Shown here: positions 63,304 to 64,000 of the stretch, piece after piece
How the letters are laid out: every line of letters begins with the position of its first letter
Numbering within the stretch: the first letter of the stretch is position 1
Assembly (NCBI RefSeq): GCF_902686445.1
Contig: NC_062218.1
Coordinates: 131,620,594 to 131,684,593 of the forward strand
DNA length: 64,000 nucleotides
Source of the DNA: Sciurus carolinensis
Lineage: Eukaryota > Chordata > Mammalia > Rodentia > Sciuridae
Direction: 5' to 3'
Notes under the pieces: model-generated
Databases searched by the model: none
Seen by the model: the letters and a program-made list of their open reading frames with translations, nothing else
What the model was told of the DNA's origin: nothing
Program-made: the position numbers and the translations under genes

Positions 63304-64000
63304 CAGCCAGGAATCCCTTGCTGCCCTTCTGGGAGAGGGCTGCTGTTCCATTGATCTGGCCCAAGAATTCAGGCACTGAATGGGCATTGGACACTAGATG
63401 GCGCCAGAACTGTACAGGCACTAAACAGGACCTGACCCCTTTAGGCATCTGATCTAATACCATCCCTTGCAAAGTTTCCACTGCTGACTTATTCCAACAC
63501 ACACCTCTTATCATGTCACTTAGCTATCCCAAGCCCCTTCCTACTTGTGAGGTAAAGACTTCTTCAGGACCTCTCACCTTCAGTTGCATCTCCCCATGAA
63601 TCCCCTGAATTTCGAGAGCTCCTGTGAACTCACACCTCATGGTACTCCCTCTGCTTAATGTGATGTTTCTTTTTTGTTAGAAGGGCTGAGCTCTTTATTC
63701 AACACTAGATGGTGGCAGAAATGTACTTAAAACTTTCCTGAAGTCCACCAGCCTTGGGCTATCTATTCTCTGGCTTGGTTACTGGAACTTTTAGAAAGCC
63801 TTTAGTACTTGTATTGAACGTAGCAACTATTTTTAGTATTATTACTTAATGAATTTTGTGCATGGAATTAAATTTCCCACTAGGAAAGTATTATATTCAC
63901 CACCGAGAGTGTTTTCTATCTATCATCTACTTGGAGAGCAAACTTCACATTTACACACCCAAGTGATACCCAAATGAGATAAGGGTCTGAATTCAGCCAT
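63304..64000. other. No gene; two CTCF-like motifs
   Basis: cactagatggcgccag at 63392-63407 and cactagatggtggcag at 63703-63718 resemble CTCF cores in the same orientation. Nothing else is recognised. Confidence 0.4.

Overview
The window is mammalian, intron-like and repeat-rich. It most likely comes from a rodent of the squirrel family. The clues are many SINEs with a B1/7SL-like body joined to an ID/tRNA-like tail, several generations of one L1 lineage with a monomer-type 5' UTR, and a KRAB zinc-finger plus V1R pseudogene context typical of rodent genomes. The species call is inference. I see no intact host protein-coding gene and no tRNA or rRNA gene.

Layout. 1-2050 is the decayed last exon of a KRAB zinc-finger gene on the minus strand; its KRAB-B and KRAB-A exons lie about 17 kb away at 18656-18732 and 19240-19365. 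The intron between them is filled with transposons. These are an old L1 with a nested SINE (2090-3065), a double L1 insertion sharing one target-site duplication (4024-10018), and a rearranged type-D-like betaretroviral provirus with two LTRs, a gag remnant, an env TM remnant and a CTE-like RNA export element (10481-14329). Ancient L1 and an LTR complete it. From 22.9 to 27.5 kb there is a minus-strand MaLR-like LTR element followed by a V1R vomeronasal receptor pseudogene (26690-27475). From 28 to 31.4 kb there are nested old L1, LTR and SINE pieces.

31401-37868 is a young, nearly full-length L1 with a clear 12-bp duplication. 38981-41280 is a 5'-truncated L1. 41.3-49.7 kb holds mostly old repeats. 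49731-50725 and 52351-53344 are two related LTRs of about 995 bp; the second carries a broken reading frame resembling the superantigen gene that MMTV-type betaretroviruses carry in U3. 55594-62341 is a second young full-length L1 whose long ORF2 is only lightly damaged. The rest is old repeats, a tetranucleotide microsatellite and two CTCF-like motifs.

How it fits together: this is a degenerate KRAB-ZNF/V1R neighbourhood shaped by successive insertions. The items most worth following are the superantigen-like LTR gene, the CTE-bearing retroviral deletion derivative, the ORF1 stop codon shared by two otherwise well-preserved L1s, and the three-exon KRAB-ZNF pseudogene.
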